From: Ampelomyces quisqualis
Taxonomy: Eukaryota > Ascomycota > Dothideomycetes > Pleosporales > Phaeosphaeriaceae
DNA length: 64,000 nucleotides
NCBI GenBank assembly: GCA_018398575.1
Contig: JAGTXZ010000019.1
Coordinates: 1,798,001 to 1,862,000 of the forward strand
Direction of reading: 5' to 3'
The notes below the pieces were generated by a model. The model saw nothing but the letters and a program-made list of their open reading frames with translations. It searched no databases and was not told the DNA's origin. The position numbers and the translations under genes are program-made. Shown here piece after piece: positions 54,317 through 64,000 of this stretch. Numbering within the stretch: position 1 is the first letter of the stretch; each line of letters begins with the position of its first letter.

Positions 54317-56680
54317 ATGGCTAATCAGCCCTCGAACCCCGCCACTTCCCCGCCATCAACCACAACGCCATCTCACAGTCCATACACAGCAGGCACGACA
54401 TCGCTTCCGGATGATTCTGATACCGAATTCGACCCCACGCCGCTTCAGAGTCCCGGTGGACCAGATTATGATGATCTTCCGCCATCTTATGACGAAGCAC
54501 GACACCAAGCTGCCAGCGATGCACGCAACGGACTAGTGCCCCTGGACCCAAATCAGATAGAAGCACATCGCTTGACCCTGTATGAAGGACCCGGCGAACC
54601 AGAGGTCTGGGAGTATCGGTTGAGAGGCGAAGAGCTGGACACTGCGAACGAGCAAGCACCAGACTACAGTAACATCACCAACGAATTCGGCACCACTGTG
54701 CCTGTGCAGCATGTTCAGAGCGGTACCGAGATTCCTGTCGGGCGCACTGAGCTCAGGAACATTGTCCCAAGTGTTGCGCCCGATCGCGACGCAGATTTAC
54801 TCAGTCGAGCGTTGAACTTTACCCGCCACGAGCCAGACGCCGGCACGCAATGTGCCCCACGACGACTAGCCAGACGTGTAGCCATTCCGCAACAAGATGC
54901 CACAGGAGCTACGCGCGAGCCTGTTCAGTTTCTGAGAGCCTATGCTGAAGCTCTCCACGCACACTCGATAAGGCCAGCTGAGTTCATGGATTTTCTAGAA
55001 GGACTGAACGCTTTGTGCATTGCCTGTGGCGCAAGTCCAGATGACTTACTTCAGACTCAAACAGCAGATACCACGTCATGCATGGTGCATGATTATATGA
55101 AAAGAGTGAACGAGGCCTACTTCGCATCTCGGGGTCTCAAAGTTTCGCTACTGTCACCGTCTTCGCTTGTTCAGGCTCTCGCCATTCCCACAGAGCGAGG
55201 CCAGCGAGCTGGAGCTTATGTGAGTGCGTTAGATCGGAGTGCCGCGGTGCAGAGGCGAGCTCAAGCACTCCACCCCTGGATCGAACCTATGGACACAAGT
55301 CTACCTGCATCAAGCACGCAGTCTGTGTTGTTGCGAGAAATGGCTGTCCGATTAAGAGCACAGAAAGACAACGAGAATTCAGCAGATCCTAGCCCAAGAT
55401 CAGATACGAGCAACACGCCTGAGCACGAAGGTCCAACGCATTCTCCTCCGGAGGCTGATCAGGCTGAAAGCTCATACGCTGCGCCTGGTAGTCGCCGCCG
55501 GGGTGGTCGTGGAAGAGATGGTTCTCGTAGCCGTCCTTGGACGCCGTTCGGTGCGCCTAGCCGTGAACCTTTTGGCGCACCTGGTGACGGTCATTTTGGG
55601 AGTCGAGGCGATGGTCCCTTCGCACGACACGGCGGTCTACGCCAGTCGACTGGCCTGCCACGTGGTCCTTGTGGTCCCCCTGGGTATGATTCTAGGAACA
55701 ACGGTTCTAGCCCGTCCCTGACAGAAAATGAATGGGACACTTTGGGTGAGAGCCTTGGTAAATGGGGCGAAGAATTCGGGAAGAGAATGGGTGACTGGGG
55801 GCAGCAACTCGGCAACCAGGCCGAGGATTGGGGCCAGGACGTAGGGAAACGAGCGGAGTTATGGGGTGAGAATGTGTCCGCAAGAGCCAGTGGCAGTGGG
55901 TCGAGACGTGGACAAGCACCCACGTCAACTCAAGTAGACGATGCATTGCCGCCCTCCTACGACGCAGGTCTTAGTGGCCAGGAGATAGGTATACTGCCCA
56001 GTGACAACCAGTGGCCTCACGACCCTCCAAAGTACGATAACACGCAACACGGCAAGGCCTACTCGAAAAACCATGCAGACGACGATGACGCCTCCTCCAT
56101 CTCTTCTGACTCCAGTGATTCAGACTCAGACTCGGACTCCGATTATGGCAGTGACGAACTACCAGATACTCAAGCCACCTTCCTGAAGCGCGTCCGGTCT
56201 ATCAACAAACAAGCGGAAGACACCGCACGAAAAGGAACAAAGTCGCCCCAAGAAATTGCTCAGGAACGTGCTCTTGCCATCGAAAATGCACAGGACGAAA
56301 GACAAGACATGGATGAGAAGATTGGAGAGAAGATCTCGAAACGTGCCATGCGGCGAAGATTGAAACAGAATCGTAGGGATCTCTTGCAGGAGTATCGGCA
56401 CAAAAAGCGAGACCTGAAGGCTGCAGATGAAGCTAATGGTAAGGGTAAGGCCAAGGCCAAAGTGAAGAAGACGCCTGAGTGGAAACAAGCCAAGAGGGAG
56501 TATAGGGAAAAGAAAAAGGAGTTGAGGAAAGAGAAGTTGAAATCAAGGCAGGAGTGGAGAGAGGCAAGATCAGAGAGGCTGAAGGCAGGTAGAGATGCTC
56601 AGAGGCGGAAAGTTGGAGGCGATCAGGAGGAGTTGGCGGACAGGATGGTCTGGGTGGTTATTGAGAACCTAAAGAATTGA
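54317..56680 (+). CDS. Uncharacterised protein with PPxY motifs and a four-copy WG 11-residue repeat
   Basis: A 787-residue single-exon gene with no recognised enzyme domain. Residues 55-61 (PPSYDEA) and about 545-550 (PPSYDA) are PPxY-type motifs that bind WW domains, for example of Rsp5-type ubiquitin ligases. A folded-looking stretch lies at about 190-320. It is followed by a Gly/Arg-rich repeat region (about 395-465). At 476-519 there are four back-to-back 11-residue units with a hydrophobic-Gly start and a Trp-Gly core (KWGEE, DWGQQ, DWGQD, LWGEN). Then come an acidic Asp/Ser run (about 592-615) and a long, highly charged coiled-coil-like tail rich in Lys, Arg and Glu. The 11-residue period suggests an amphipathic lipid-binding helix, as in perilipins; this is inference. 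Family not known to me. Confidence 0.75.
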   Translation: MANQPSNPATSPPSTTTPSHSPYTAGTTSLPDDSDTEFDPTPLQSPGGPDYDDLPPSYDEARHQAASDARNGLVPLDPNQIEAHRLTLYEGPGEPEVWEYRLRGEELDTANEQAPDYSNITNEFGTTVPVQHVQSGTEIPVGRTELRNIVPSVAPDRDADLLSRALNFTRHEPDAGTQCAPRRLARRVAIPQQDATGATREPVQFLRAYAEALHAHSIRPAEFMDFLEGLNALCIACGASPDDLLQTQTADTTSCMVHDYMKRVNEAYFASRGLKVSLLSPSSLVQALAIPTERGQRAGAYVSALDRSAAVQRRAQALHPWIEPMDTSLPASSTQSVLLREMAVRLRAQKDNENSADPSPRSDTSNTPEHEGPTHSPPEADQAESSYAAPGSRRRGGRGRDGSRSRPWTPFGAPSREPFGAPGDGHFGSRGDGPFARHGGLRQSTGLPRGPCGPPGYDSRNNGSSPSLTENEWDTLGESLGKWGEEFGKRMGDWGQQLGNQAEDWGQDVGKRAELWGENVSARASGSGSRRGQAPTSTQVDDALPPSYDAGLSGQEIGILPSDNQWPHDPPKYDNTQHGKAYSKNHADDDDASSISSDSSDSDSDSDSDYGSDELPDTQATFLKRVRSINKQAEDTARKGTKSPQEIAQERALAIENAQDERQDMDEKIGEKISKRAMRRRLKQNRRDLLQEYRHKKRDLKAADEANGKGKAKAKVKKTPEWKQAKREYREKKKELRKEKLKSRQEWREARSERLKAGRDAQRRKVGGDQEELADRMVWVVIENLKN
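55742..55873 (+). repeat. Coding repeat of 4 x 33 bp (11-residue WG units)
   Basis: Four units of 33 bp. Protein units are LGESLGKWGEE, FGKRMGDWGQQ, LGNQAEDWGQD and VGKRAELWGEN. Third positions have diverged, so selection at protein level is likely, not recent duplication. Confidence 0.85.
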
Positions 56681-57237
56681 GCCTTAACTGCTGGTAGATT
56701 CAGTAACTTAGGACTATATGAACACCTGTAGCAGTTCTGCTTGCTCTTGATAGTAGTTAAAACTACACAACGTCTCTTCAAGCACTGCAAGCAGATTTGA
56801 ATCCAGATCCCTCATACATCTGCCACATCGACTTCTTCTCTATACCTTCGAGAAACAAGTGGATCCGCTGAGTCAGCTAGCTAGCTCCTAGTATATGTCG
56901 GACGTTCTTTCCGGTCCTAATACCTCAACGACCATTGTACATCGTGCTACTTGACCACGGAGGTTCTTGCCTGCAACTATTACCGCTACTGAACAGCTGA
57001 CGTGGAAAATTCCACTTACAAGAAATTTTGATCCTGTTACCAATGAAATTGTCCCATGACGTCGCCATGACCCGCAGCTGTGCAACACCACCTGCACGCA
57101 AACGCGCACCCAGACAAAGGGCCAGCCCTTCAGAGAGACCACATTACCTAGATTGAACTTGATATCACTCACGACTACATACTTTGCTAACCAGCACAGC
57201 ACACCAGTGCTACATTAACCTCCTCCTTCCAGGCAGC
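56681..57237. other. Intergenic region upstream of the DUF3292-like gene
   Basis: 557 bp, promoter of the downstream gene. No gene or repeat recognised. Confidence 0.5.
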
Positions 57238-59185
57238 ATGGACATCAGGAAAGAACTAGTCCAAGTTGATGAAGATGAAATTGGCCTCGACCGATCAGGC
57301 ATCACAGCGCAAGATCAAATCCAAATCCCAAAGCTGGATGACGACGGAAGCAAAAACGAAATTACGGCTGAGCCTGAGGGTCGCTCGTCCTCCAATTTGG
57401 TCAACACGCTGAAAGATCGCAAACATCATGCCGCAGTCAAAATTAGGAAGACGCTACACATTAGCAAAGTCACCGATGACCTAAGCTCAAATTCTCCAGT
57501 GTTAGCTAATACAACCGAAGAACATCCCGAGTCCCGACTCGTGCACAAGTCGCCTGTTCCAGAGAAAGCCACCATGAAGGACTTTGTGCACAATCCTGTC
57601 GATACGGTCAAATCAAAGGTGTCAGGCCAGGGGAACCAACAAATTGCAGCGAACATTGCAGCAAAAGAGATATCGCATGGAGAGGAAGTGGATCTCATCA
57701 ACGCGCATGATGCCATTGGCAAAGCGACGACGGACTCTGAAAAGCTACTGGCTATCGAGGATGTGAAGAGACTAATGAAGGAGAGGCAAAGCACTTACGC
57801 TCGATGGTCGCTCGATCGACACGTCACAAAAATCAGACTACTGCCAAGGGAAACGATGGTGAAGAAGCCACAAGCAGCTTTTCAAAAGAGGGACAGTCAA
57901 GGCCAGGTGGTGACTGACTGGCACGCGTACGGAAGTCATGTAAGAAGTACAACGCCTCTGAACCAAAAAATCTGTCTGATAAACCTAGCTACTGATATAC
58001 TACGCCGAGATGTACGGCGGGCAATATATAGGGTACGGATCTGACCCGCCCACGCCATCAAAGGAAACCATCATGCCCAACATCGAGCGCCTCATCGTCG
58101 CAACCTCGCCATTTCAAGAATTCATCATGACGACACGCCGTGTGTACCGTTGGGAGAGTCGTACAGAAACAACAAAGTACCTCCTCATCTACCTAGTCTT
58201 GTGGTACTACAACCTTCTACTGCCCGGCATCGTAAGTCCCCTCTCAGGTACATTACACTGAACTAGCATACCAAACTCATTCTAGCTCTCTGCAATTCTC
58301 TACCTCGTACTCGAACGCCACTTGCACGGCAACACTCTCGAAGATCTGCGGTCAGATATCAAACGCCGTGAAGACACGCAACAAACGGCCCTCTCGCTCA
58401 ACGAATTCATTGAAAAGCGCGGCGAACAACAATGGGCTGATGAGATTGTCGAAGCCGTCGGGCCGTGGTTGATGATCCAACTCGCCGACATGGCCAACTT
58501 CTTCGAAAGCGTGCGCAACTTCTACGAATGGCGCAAACCCGCGCGGACAGGATGTACCCTTGGCGTCCTCGCCGCCTTGGTCCTCGCAGTAACATTTACG
58601 CCCGTGTGGCTCCTAGTCAAACTGTCCACTTTATCCTTTGCCTTTTCTTTCTTCGCCCTCTTCCCCCTCGCCACAAATTTCCCCGAATACCGCCTGCTCG
58701 TGTCGCCCACAAAGCGCCTCTTCTGGAACATACCGACGCACGCCGAATGGGCCATCAAATACATCCAAGCCGAAGGATCCCGCGTCGCCGCCACACCCAC
58801 GCTCCCCCGTGAACATCCAACCGCTGTCCCGCTGAAAACCACGCCCTCGGCCGCCGCGCAATCCCACGACTATGGGTTTTATACCGCGCACCACAATGGT
58901 AAGCCGGGCCGTTTGATCATCAGCAAGGATTCGTGCAGGTTCGTGAGTAATGTCGGCCACAAGATGGTTTTCCAGGCCCGATACGCGCACATGGACAAGT
59001 TGGAGAAGACGGATCGTGTGGTGCCGAAGAAGTTGCCCCGCCAGCTGCAGAAAGACTCGGGCAAGGATTTGAAGATTGTGTGTGGGGTGGGTGGGGAGGT
59101 AGTGTTGGGCGACATGGCGCAGAGGGACGAGGCGTTTAGTCAGATTGTGGGGTTTAGTGGGCGGGTGTGGCAGGTTGTTTGGTAG
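57238..59185 (+). CDS. DUF3292-like membrane protein with GRAM-like C-terminus
   Basis: Exons 57238-57939, 57989-58231 and 58286-59185 (introns 49 and 54 nt) give 614 residues. The N-terminal third is charged and disordered. From about 165 the conserved part starts (LMKERQSTYARWSLDRHVTK, YYAEMYGGQYIGYGSDPPTP). Membrane segments follow: YLLIYLVLWYYNLLLPGI joined to LSAILYLVLERH, and a later pair, GVLAALVLAVTFTPVWLLV and LSFAFSFFALFPLATNF. The C-terminal region (about 490-614) has alternating strands (GRLIISKDSCRFVSNVGHKM) like a GRAM or PH-type lipid-binding domain. I recall this architecture as the fungal DUF3292 family; its function is unknown. Similarity to ER-membrane GRAM proteins suggests a role in lipid or organelle contact, but that is inference. 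Confidence 0.75.
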
Positions 59186-59373
59186 TCGAGGGGGGTTGGG
59201 GAAGTGGTTATGGGTTGATTCTATGGCTCGTGTAGGGAATACCGACTACGCTGATACACATACCGTCATGACTCGAAGAGAATGTAAATTCTACTGCCCG
59301 TAAACGGCGTGTTCGTGCTGTTCTCGGGAGCACGTTGAGCATTTCATCCTACAAGCTCGAGACTTTGAGAGAT

Positions 59374-60856
59374 TCAGTCCGCGGACTTCATTTCCACATC
59401 CTCGCTCGCTTCTGCCTTTGCCTCCGGGTTCTCTTCTTTGTCATCCTTCTCCCCAGCCTTATCGTCCTCGCCCTTCTCACTCTCTTCTGTCATCTCTTCA
59501 TCTTTTGCGTCTCCGTCGGCAGCCACTGGTCCTGGACTTTTACTCGCGCGCTCCACGCTCGGCCTGCCCACGGCGCCCTCAATATCCAAAGCCCCAGATT
59601 TCTTCTGCGGCCCCGTATCCTCCATGCCAATCGTCTCCGGGCCCCTCGCATGTGGCGGTTCATCCTCTCCTTCCACCGTGTCGAGTATCGTTGCGCCGCC
59701 GTCTGACTCTCCGTAAGTTGTCCGTATGGGGCTGGTGGTGAGGGAGTGAGGGTTGTTGAGGACAATACCTGCTTCTTGCTCTTGTCGCAAAAGTTCGCCC
59801 TGGGTGACTGCGCCTGTTGCGGGGAGGGTCTCGCCGTCGGGGTGTGAGGATGCGATTTGTGCTATTGAGCCTGGTGTTGCAGGGGGTGTTGCGTTCGCGG
59901 CAGCGTCGGGGCGCTGACGGCCTTGAAGCATACCTACTGTGACGGTCTCGATGCGGCCGGCGCCATTGGGGCCGTCGACTATCTCGGTACTCTCCGATAC
60001 CAGCTCATTCTGTCCTCGGTTCTGTAGCCAGGGAATGGGCGTGAGGAGAGCGCCTCCTAGGGACTCGTCGGAACCCAGCGTGGGTGCCGTGGTGTTGATG
60101 GCGGACGTTGTGCCATTTAGCAGCCCGCCAGAAGTGGGAAGCACGGCCAACGGCAGAGGGAACAGGCTGAGCGGTGAAGAGACCGAGACTACGCGATCGA
60201 GGGCGCGGAGATACGGCGGCAGATGTTTGTAGCGCCTCGTGGGCTCAAGCACCAGCTCGGCGAGCCGCTGTACGGTATGTGGAGGTTGCTTGGCGAAGTT
60301 CTTGGCGAGAGTGGCGCGTATCGTGGCGTAGAAGCTGGTGACGTCCGGGGGAAGGTTCTGAGACTCGGCTGCGGGCAAGGCGGGAAGGGCAGGTCGCGGC
60401 GGGGTGGCAGGCGGTGCGTTCTCCTTGTCCGTGGCATGCGACTCTTGGCTCGAGAAGGCGTGCTGGGGGCGTGGTGTGGTGTTGGCCTCTGCAGTCGCGG
60501 GCGGTTTGGCCTCTGCAGTCGCGGGCGAGTCGGCGGGCGGTTTGGCCTCTGCAGTCGCGGTCGAGTCGGCGGGCGGTTTGGGGAACTGGCCGACTATCTG
60601 CACGCATCGTCAGACGCAGCGCGGGCCACCAGCAGGAAGACGTCACCTCATCCAGGCGATGCAGCACGTACTGCAGCGTCTTGGGCCATTCTGCCCTGCG
60701 ATGGCGCACGTTAGATGTGCATTTCCACCTCGCCCACCGGCGGGGCACTCACGAGTCCAGCGAGCCGTCCTCGGCGGCCTTGTGCAGGAGGGTCTCAGCT
60801 GCGCGCGGTCAGCAAGGGGTCTGCGATGCCAGAGCGGAGGCGGTACCGGACGTCAT
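59374..60856 (-). CDS. PSY4: PP4 phosphatase core regulatory subunit R2 (Psy4)
   Basis: Regulatory subunit of the protein phosphatase 4 complex, which in yeast dephosphorylates gamma-H2A during recovery from DNA damage. Exons 60856-60847 (only 10 nt), 60798-60753, 60695-60647 and 60597-59374 give 442 residues. The first three exons restore the family start: TSAETLLHKAAEDGSLDS, then EWPKTLQYVLHRLDEIVGQF. After a repeat-rich insert the core resumes with PPDVTSFYATIRATLAKNF and PPHTVQRLAELVLEPTRRYK, then LRALDRVVSVSS. The C-terminal half is acidic and disordered, as usual in PP4R2, and carries an IPWL-like hydrophobic patch. The insert (about 40-75) consists of KPPADSxATAEA units encoded by a minisatellite. 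The tiny first coding exon is inferred from the splice sites and the family start, so it is slightly less certain. Confidence 0.88.
60481..60576 (-). repeat. In-frame minisatellite in PSY4, units of 24, 36 and 36 bp
   Basis: Copies at 60481-60504 (24 bp, shortened), 60505-60540 and 60541-60576. The two 36-bp copies differ by a single base. Each full unit encodes 12 residues (KPPADSxATAEA). Confidence 0.9.
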
Positions 60857-61655
60857 GCGTGCAAGCGTGACCGTGGGCCGTGGTGGTGTGGGTTGGAGTG
60901 CGCCCGACGGCATCCGCACTTCACGCCTGCGCCACAGTGCACACGCCACGGCGCGGCGCGGGGGCTGTGTTTGCGCAGGGCTAGCCAACGGCCATGGCGG
61001 AGGATGCCCGCAAACTTTCCAAGCCCCAGCCAGCGACATGTCACATGTCACAGACCCTTCAAAGTTCAGCTCCACCGCCCGCCCAGCGAGACGGCTCGTC
61101 TCTCCCTTTCCCCACCACGGCCACTCGCTCACTCCCCTCGACACTGCTGCTGCTGCTGCTGCTGCTCCCACGCTCGCTTGCTGCATACAATACAAACAAC
61201 GCCGCGGCTCAGCCGCCCCGTGCCTGCTCGCCCGGTCTCTCCGCACGCCAAGCTCGCCGAGTTTCAGAGGCGCTAGGCCGCCCAGACCAGCCTGTCACCC
61301 TGGGTTCTCCTGTGTCATACTGGTCTCAGGCTCTCAGCCCGTGTCCAGCCCTGCCGTCGTCCACAACACTGCTGGCAGCCTGTGCACCTCTCCGCGCCGT
61401 CGAGAGCCCCCCCTATATCCACGCACCTCAGCCGCCCGTCGCGGCTGCCCTTCCGCCAAAATTTCTCCCCACGAGGCGCGCGCATCCCTCTTGGGAGGTC
61501 GACCGCTCGATCAGAACTACAGCCCCTACAACAACACGCCCTACCACCCACAGGCCCCCCCGCCGCACATTCCCTACGGCGCCCAGCCCGGAGGCTATCA
61601 CGACCGCGAAGGCTTCCCCACCACCCTCCCCAAACCCGTCCGCCGCGCACCCAGG
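60857..61655. promoter_or_regulatory. Divergent promoter region and ATG-free leader of the UPF0658 gene
   Basis: 799 bp between PSY4 (-) and the UPF0658 gene (+). A CTG/GCT microsatellite lies at about 61145-61168. From 61048 to 61655 there is no ATG on the plus strand although one frame stays open through the UPF0658 start, so this may be leader or partly coding. Confidence 0.5.
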
Positions 61656-62778
61656 ATGTACATTCCCAACAGCAGATGGACGTGGGCCTTCATGCTGACG
61701 GCCATCGTCCAGGCCGCCATCGCGCTGGCCCTCGAGGCGTAGGCCAGCCCCATGCACCTTGACATGGACTCTTGCTAACCTGTCGAGTGCAGCTACGTCT
61801 TTGGCAAGTTCCAGGATAGCGTCCGCTGGGACGAGGCCAAGAACACACACAGCGAAACCCGCACCATTCCCACCTACCTGGCCGTCTTCATGTTCGGCTA
61901 CCTATACCAACTGTGGCTCGTGTGGGACGCTCTACGGCTGAAGAACACAATTCAGGTCATCGGTCTTGTCATCTACAACATTGGCATTCTCATCTATGCC
62001 GCCATCCAGTTTGACCAGATTAGGGACGCTGCCGATGAGCTCAACACCAACAAGTTCGTCGACCCCGACTTCTGGGACAGCGTCAGGCCCATGCTCATTG
62101 CTCTTCCCTGCTTGATGGCGGTCATGACCATCTTCTTCGCCTTCGAGGCCTGGAAGCTGTATGATGAGTTCGCTTGGACCATTTACAAGCACATCAGCGC
62201 AGATTTGCGACTAAAGAGGCGTTATTTGACCTACCAGGTATGCCTATCCTGCCCCTACCACCATGCAAGGCTGACTCTCCCAGATCTACATCGCACTGCT
62301 CAAGTTCGACTTCTTCTTCTTCCTCGCCTTTACTGTCCAGTTCCTCGTCGTCGTCGACAACACCAAGACGGTGGAACTCGCCCTGACTGCCGTCGCCCTG
62401 GTCATCACCTTTTTCCTACTCTTCTTTGCCGCCTGGTGGGTCCGCCGTGAATCGGTTGCCGGCATGATTGCCATCATCATTGTCTACTTCATCGCCATGG
62501 GCTACTTTTTGTTCAAGCTCATTCGCATGTACATTGCCGACATCGACCGTCAAGTGGACTACGAGCCGGCGCGCAAGTCACTGACCGCTTTCGCCTTGCT
62601 GACTATTCTTCTGCTCATCTTCACCATTGTCATCGCCTGCATGTGCACGCACAACTTCAACAAGGGTCTCAAGCCTCACGTGAACAACAAAGCGGTGGAG
62701 AACGACGGCAAGGCTTACAACACCGAGATGCCATCAATAAGCGGACCGGCGCCCGGCCAGCGAATGGAGATTGACTAA
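61656..62778 (+). CDS. UPF0658 Golgi apparatus membrane protein
   Basis: Multi-pass membrane protein related to fission-yeast C23H3.04, a Golgi protein of unknown function. Exons 61656-61738, 61793-62237 and 62284-62778 (introns 54 and 46 nt) give 340 residues from the first available ATG. The family start is recognisable (MYIPNSRWTWAFMLTAIVQA), joined to AYVFGKFQDSVRW. Seven or more hydrophobic segments follow, including AVFMFGYLYQLWLVWDALRL, VIGLVIYNIGILIYAAIQFD, MLIALPCLMAVMTIFFAFEA, LKFDFFFFLAFTVQFLVVV, LTAVALVITFFLLFFAAWW and SVAGMIAIIIVYFIAMGYFL. The cytosolic tail is polar (SISGPAPGQRMEID). Upstream, the frame stays open with plausible coding text (NYSPYNNTPYHPQAPPPH), so an extra exon or non-ATG start may extend the protein. 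Confidence 0.88.
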
Positions 62779-63469
62779 TCTACGCATCGCGATTCTTTAT
62801 ATGCACAAAATTTACGACTTCTTGAATCACCCACATTCGCGAGCAAAGCCCAATCTACTCGCCAGATCGGCGAGACTGGCGTTTTGGCTGCTTGGATATC
62901 TTGGATCTCTCCACGAAAGATGTGGAGGACAGAGGGATATCATATCGAAGGGATAGGATTGGGCATGTCGAACTATACCACAGCGCGCTATTGTCCCGTC
63001 TTCCATCAAGACCATTGTATAACCACTGTCGGTTCTTTGTAATTTTTTTTTCGTTACATTATACCCCTACTATGACAGGCCAATGCAAGGTCACTCACCA
63101 CATTCCGCTGTGCTCGTGCAATTCTACAGACGTGCTTGTCTGATTTCGTACGACGGTAGTTCTGCAAGGATCGCTTCTCCTCAAGAGAACAAAACCTGAT
63201 TATGAATGTACTGCAGCCATGGCTGTCTCGTCGCATCGGCATTGAAGCGCGCCGCAGGTCCAAGCTCGTGCTCCCCGCGCCCGCGCACAGGGTCCCCGCT
63301 ACGACATAGGTTTGGCGACACCAGCAGCTTCAAAGCTTTGCGCTAAACCCTCTTCTTTTCTCCACGACCCGCTCGGCTTTCCCTTTTGCCGCCGGGTTCA
63401 TACACGCCGCGCGAGAGCATTCAATCCTTTTCTCCCACCCAAAGTGATTGGAAGAAACACACTTACATC
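62779..63469. other. Intergenic region upstream of SYM1
   Basis: 691 bp, 3' flank of the UPF0658 gene and promoter of SYM1. A T-run lies near 63042-63051. No gene recognised. Confidence 0.5.
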
Positions 63470-64000
63470 ATGGCGTTCCGATGGTAAGTACGAATAAGGC
63501 TAGCGGGGAAGGGGGATTGAAGGAAGGAACGACGATGCTGATTGATGTGAACAGGTATCAGGCAAAGCTTAAGACGGCGCCGCTGTTGACGCAGAGTATT
63601 ACTACTGCTGTACGTATCTCTCTGAAAGAATCGAAATTCCCGCGGTCCTCGAATCCTGTACACGATGTAGGAGCTACGATACAAGAGAAGGACTGGACTG
63701 GACTGGACATACCGCACACAATAGCTAAGATACACCCGATAGATACTCTTCTCAACCGGCGACGTCATGGCCCAACAACTCGTCGAGAAGCGCGGCTTGG
63801 AGCAACACGACCCCATCCGAACAGCTCGCATGGGCGCATACGGCGGAGGTACCTACATTCCCCACAATCCGTTCCGTGACCACACACACACTCACACACA
63901 GCAAGCTAATCCACCGCGCCAACAGCAATCTTCGGCCCCGCAGCCACGAAATGGTACAGCTTCCTCGTGAAAAACGTCAACCTCAAATCCACAAACAGCA
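63470..64000 (+). CDS. SYM1: Sym1/Mpv17/PMP22-family membrane protein, N-terminal part, cut by window edge
   Basis: Mpv17 and yeast Sym1 are inner mitochondrial membrane channel-like proteins needed under stress. Exons 63470-63483 (14 nt), 63555-63609, 63743-63848 and 63926 to beyond 64000 are visible. Introns are 71, 133 and 77 nt. Joined they read [19 protein letters not shown], then [20 protein letters not shown], then [20 protein letters not shown] and [10 protein letters not shown], all matching the family N-terminus in order. The GPAATKWY block is a strong signature. The first exon is too short for any open-frame search and is assigned from the family start MAFRWY. Intron 3 contains a CA-rich stretch (63882-63900). 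The rest of the gene lies outside the window. Confidence 0.92.

Overview
The window is nuclear DNA of a filamentous ascomycete (Pezizomycotina), most likely a dothideomycete of the Pleosporales type. The reasons are many short introns (about 46-80 nt, GTRNGT donors, CTRAC-like branch sites), dense genes on both strands, and protein families such as abaA, scytalone dehydratase, GH45 endoglucanase, urease and UPF0658. The lineage call rests on remembered family resemblance, not on a search. I rebuilt about 26 protein genes by joining exons. Nine are confidently named enzymes or regulators, and two are cut by the window edges: a GH45 endoglucanase at the left and a Sym1/Mpv17 gene at the right.

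Layout. 1-325 is the 5' end of a secreted GH45 cellulase (-), followed by 2.7 kb with no supported gene. 3.0-16.5 kb holds a GT31-like glycosyltransferase with a PAN-like tail (+), a Boi1/2-type SH3-SAM-PH polarity protein (-), an AT-hook/SP-RING protein (+), a Maf nucleotide pyrophosphatase (+) and a zinc-independent MDR oxidoreductase (+). 16.5-25 kb holds a large Ser-rich membrane protein (-) and the urease gene (+). Between them lies a 413-bp inverted-repeat element that looks like a non-autonomous Mutator-type transposon, ending about 113 bp before the urease start codon. 25-33.5 kb holds a C2H2 zinc-finger factor (-), divergent from scytalone dehydratase (DHN-melanin pathway, +), and a three-RRM RNA-binding protein (+).

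34-46 kb holds an uncharacterised five-exon gene (+), a small zinc-ribbon protein (-), dynein light chain LC8 (-, seven tiny exons) divergent from the rRNA-processing factor MRD1 (+), and the conidiation regulator abaA (+). 46.5-54 kb holds a protein with four dsRBD-like modules (+), an HMG-box protein (-), an omega-amidase-type nitrilase (-), a possible tiny membrane protein (-) and a badly decayed flavin monooxygenase pseudogene (-). 54-64 kb holds a protein with a WG 11-residue repeat (+), a DUF3292-like membrane protein (+), the PP4 regulatory subunit PSY4 (-), a UPF0658 Golgi membrane protein (+) and the start of SYM1 (+).

The window is mainly core fungal genome, not an accessory island or gene cluster. 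Conidiation (abaA) and melanin (SCD1) genes lie 13 kb apart, but nothing in the sequence links them. I saw no CRISPR array, operon or defence-like system. The most unusual items are the transposon in the urease promoter, the FMO relic, the cluster of predicted AbaA sites before abaA, a possible choice of 3' ends in the RRM gene, the 11-residue repeat protein, the four-dsRBD protein, and several introns whose retention would keep the reading frame.
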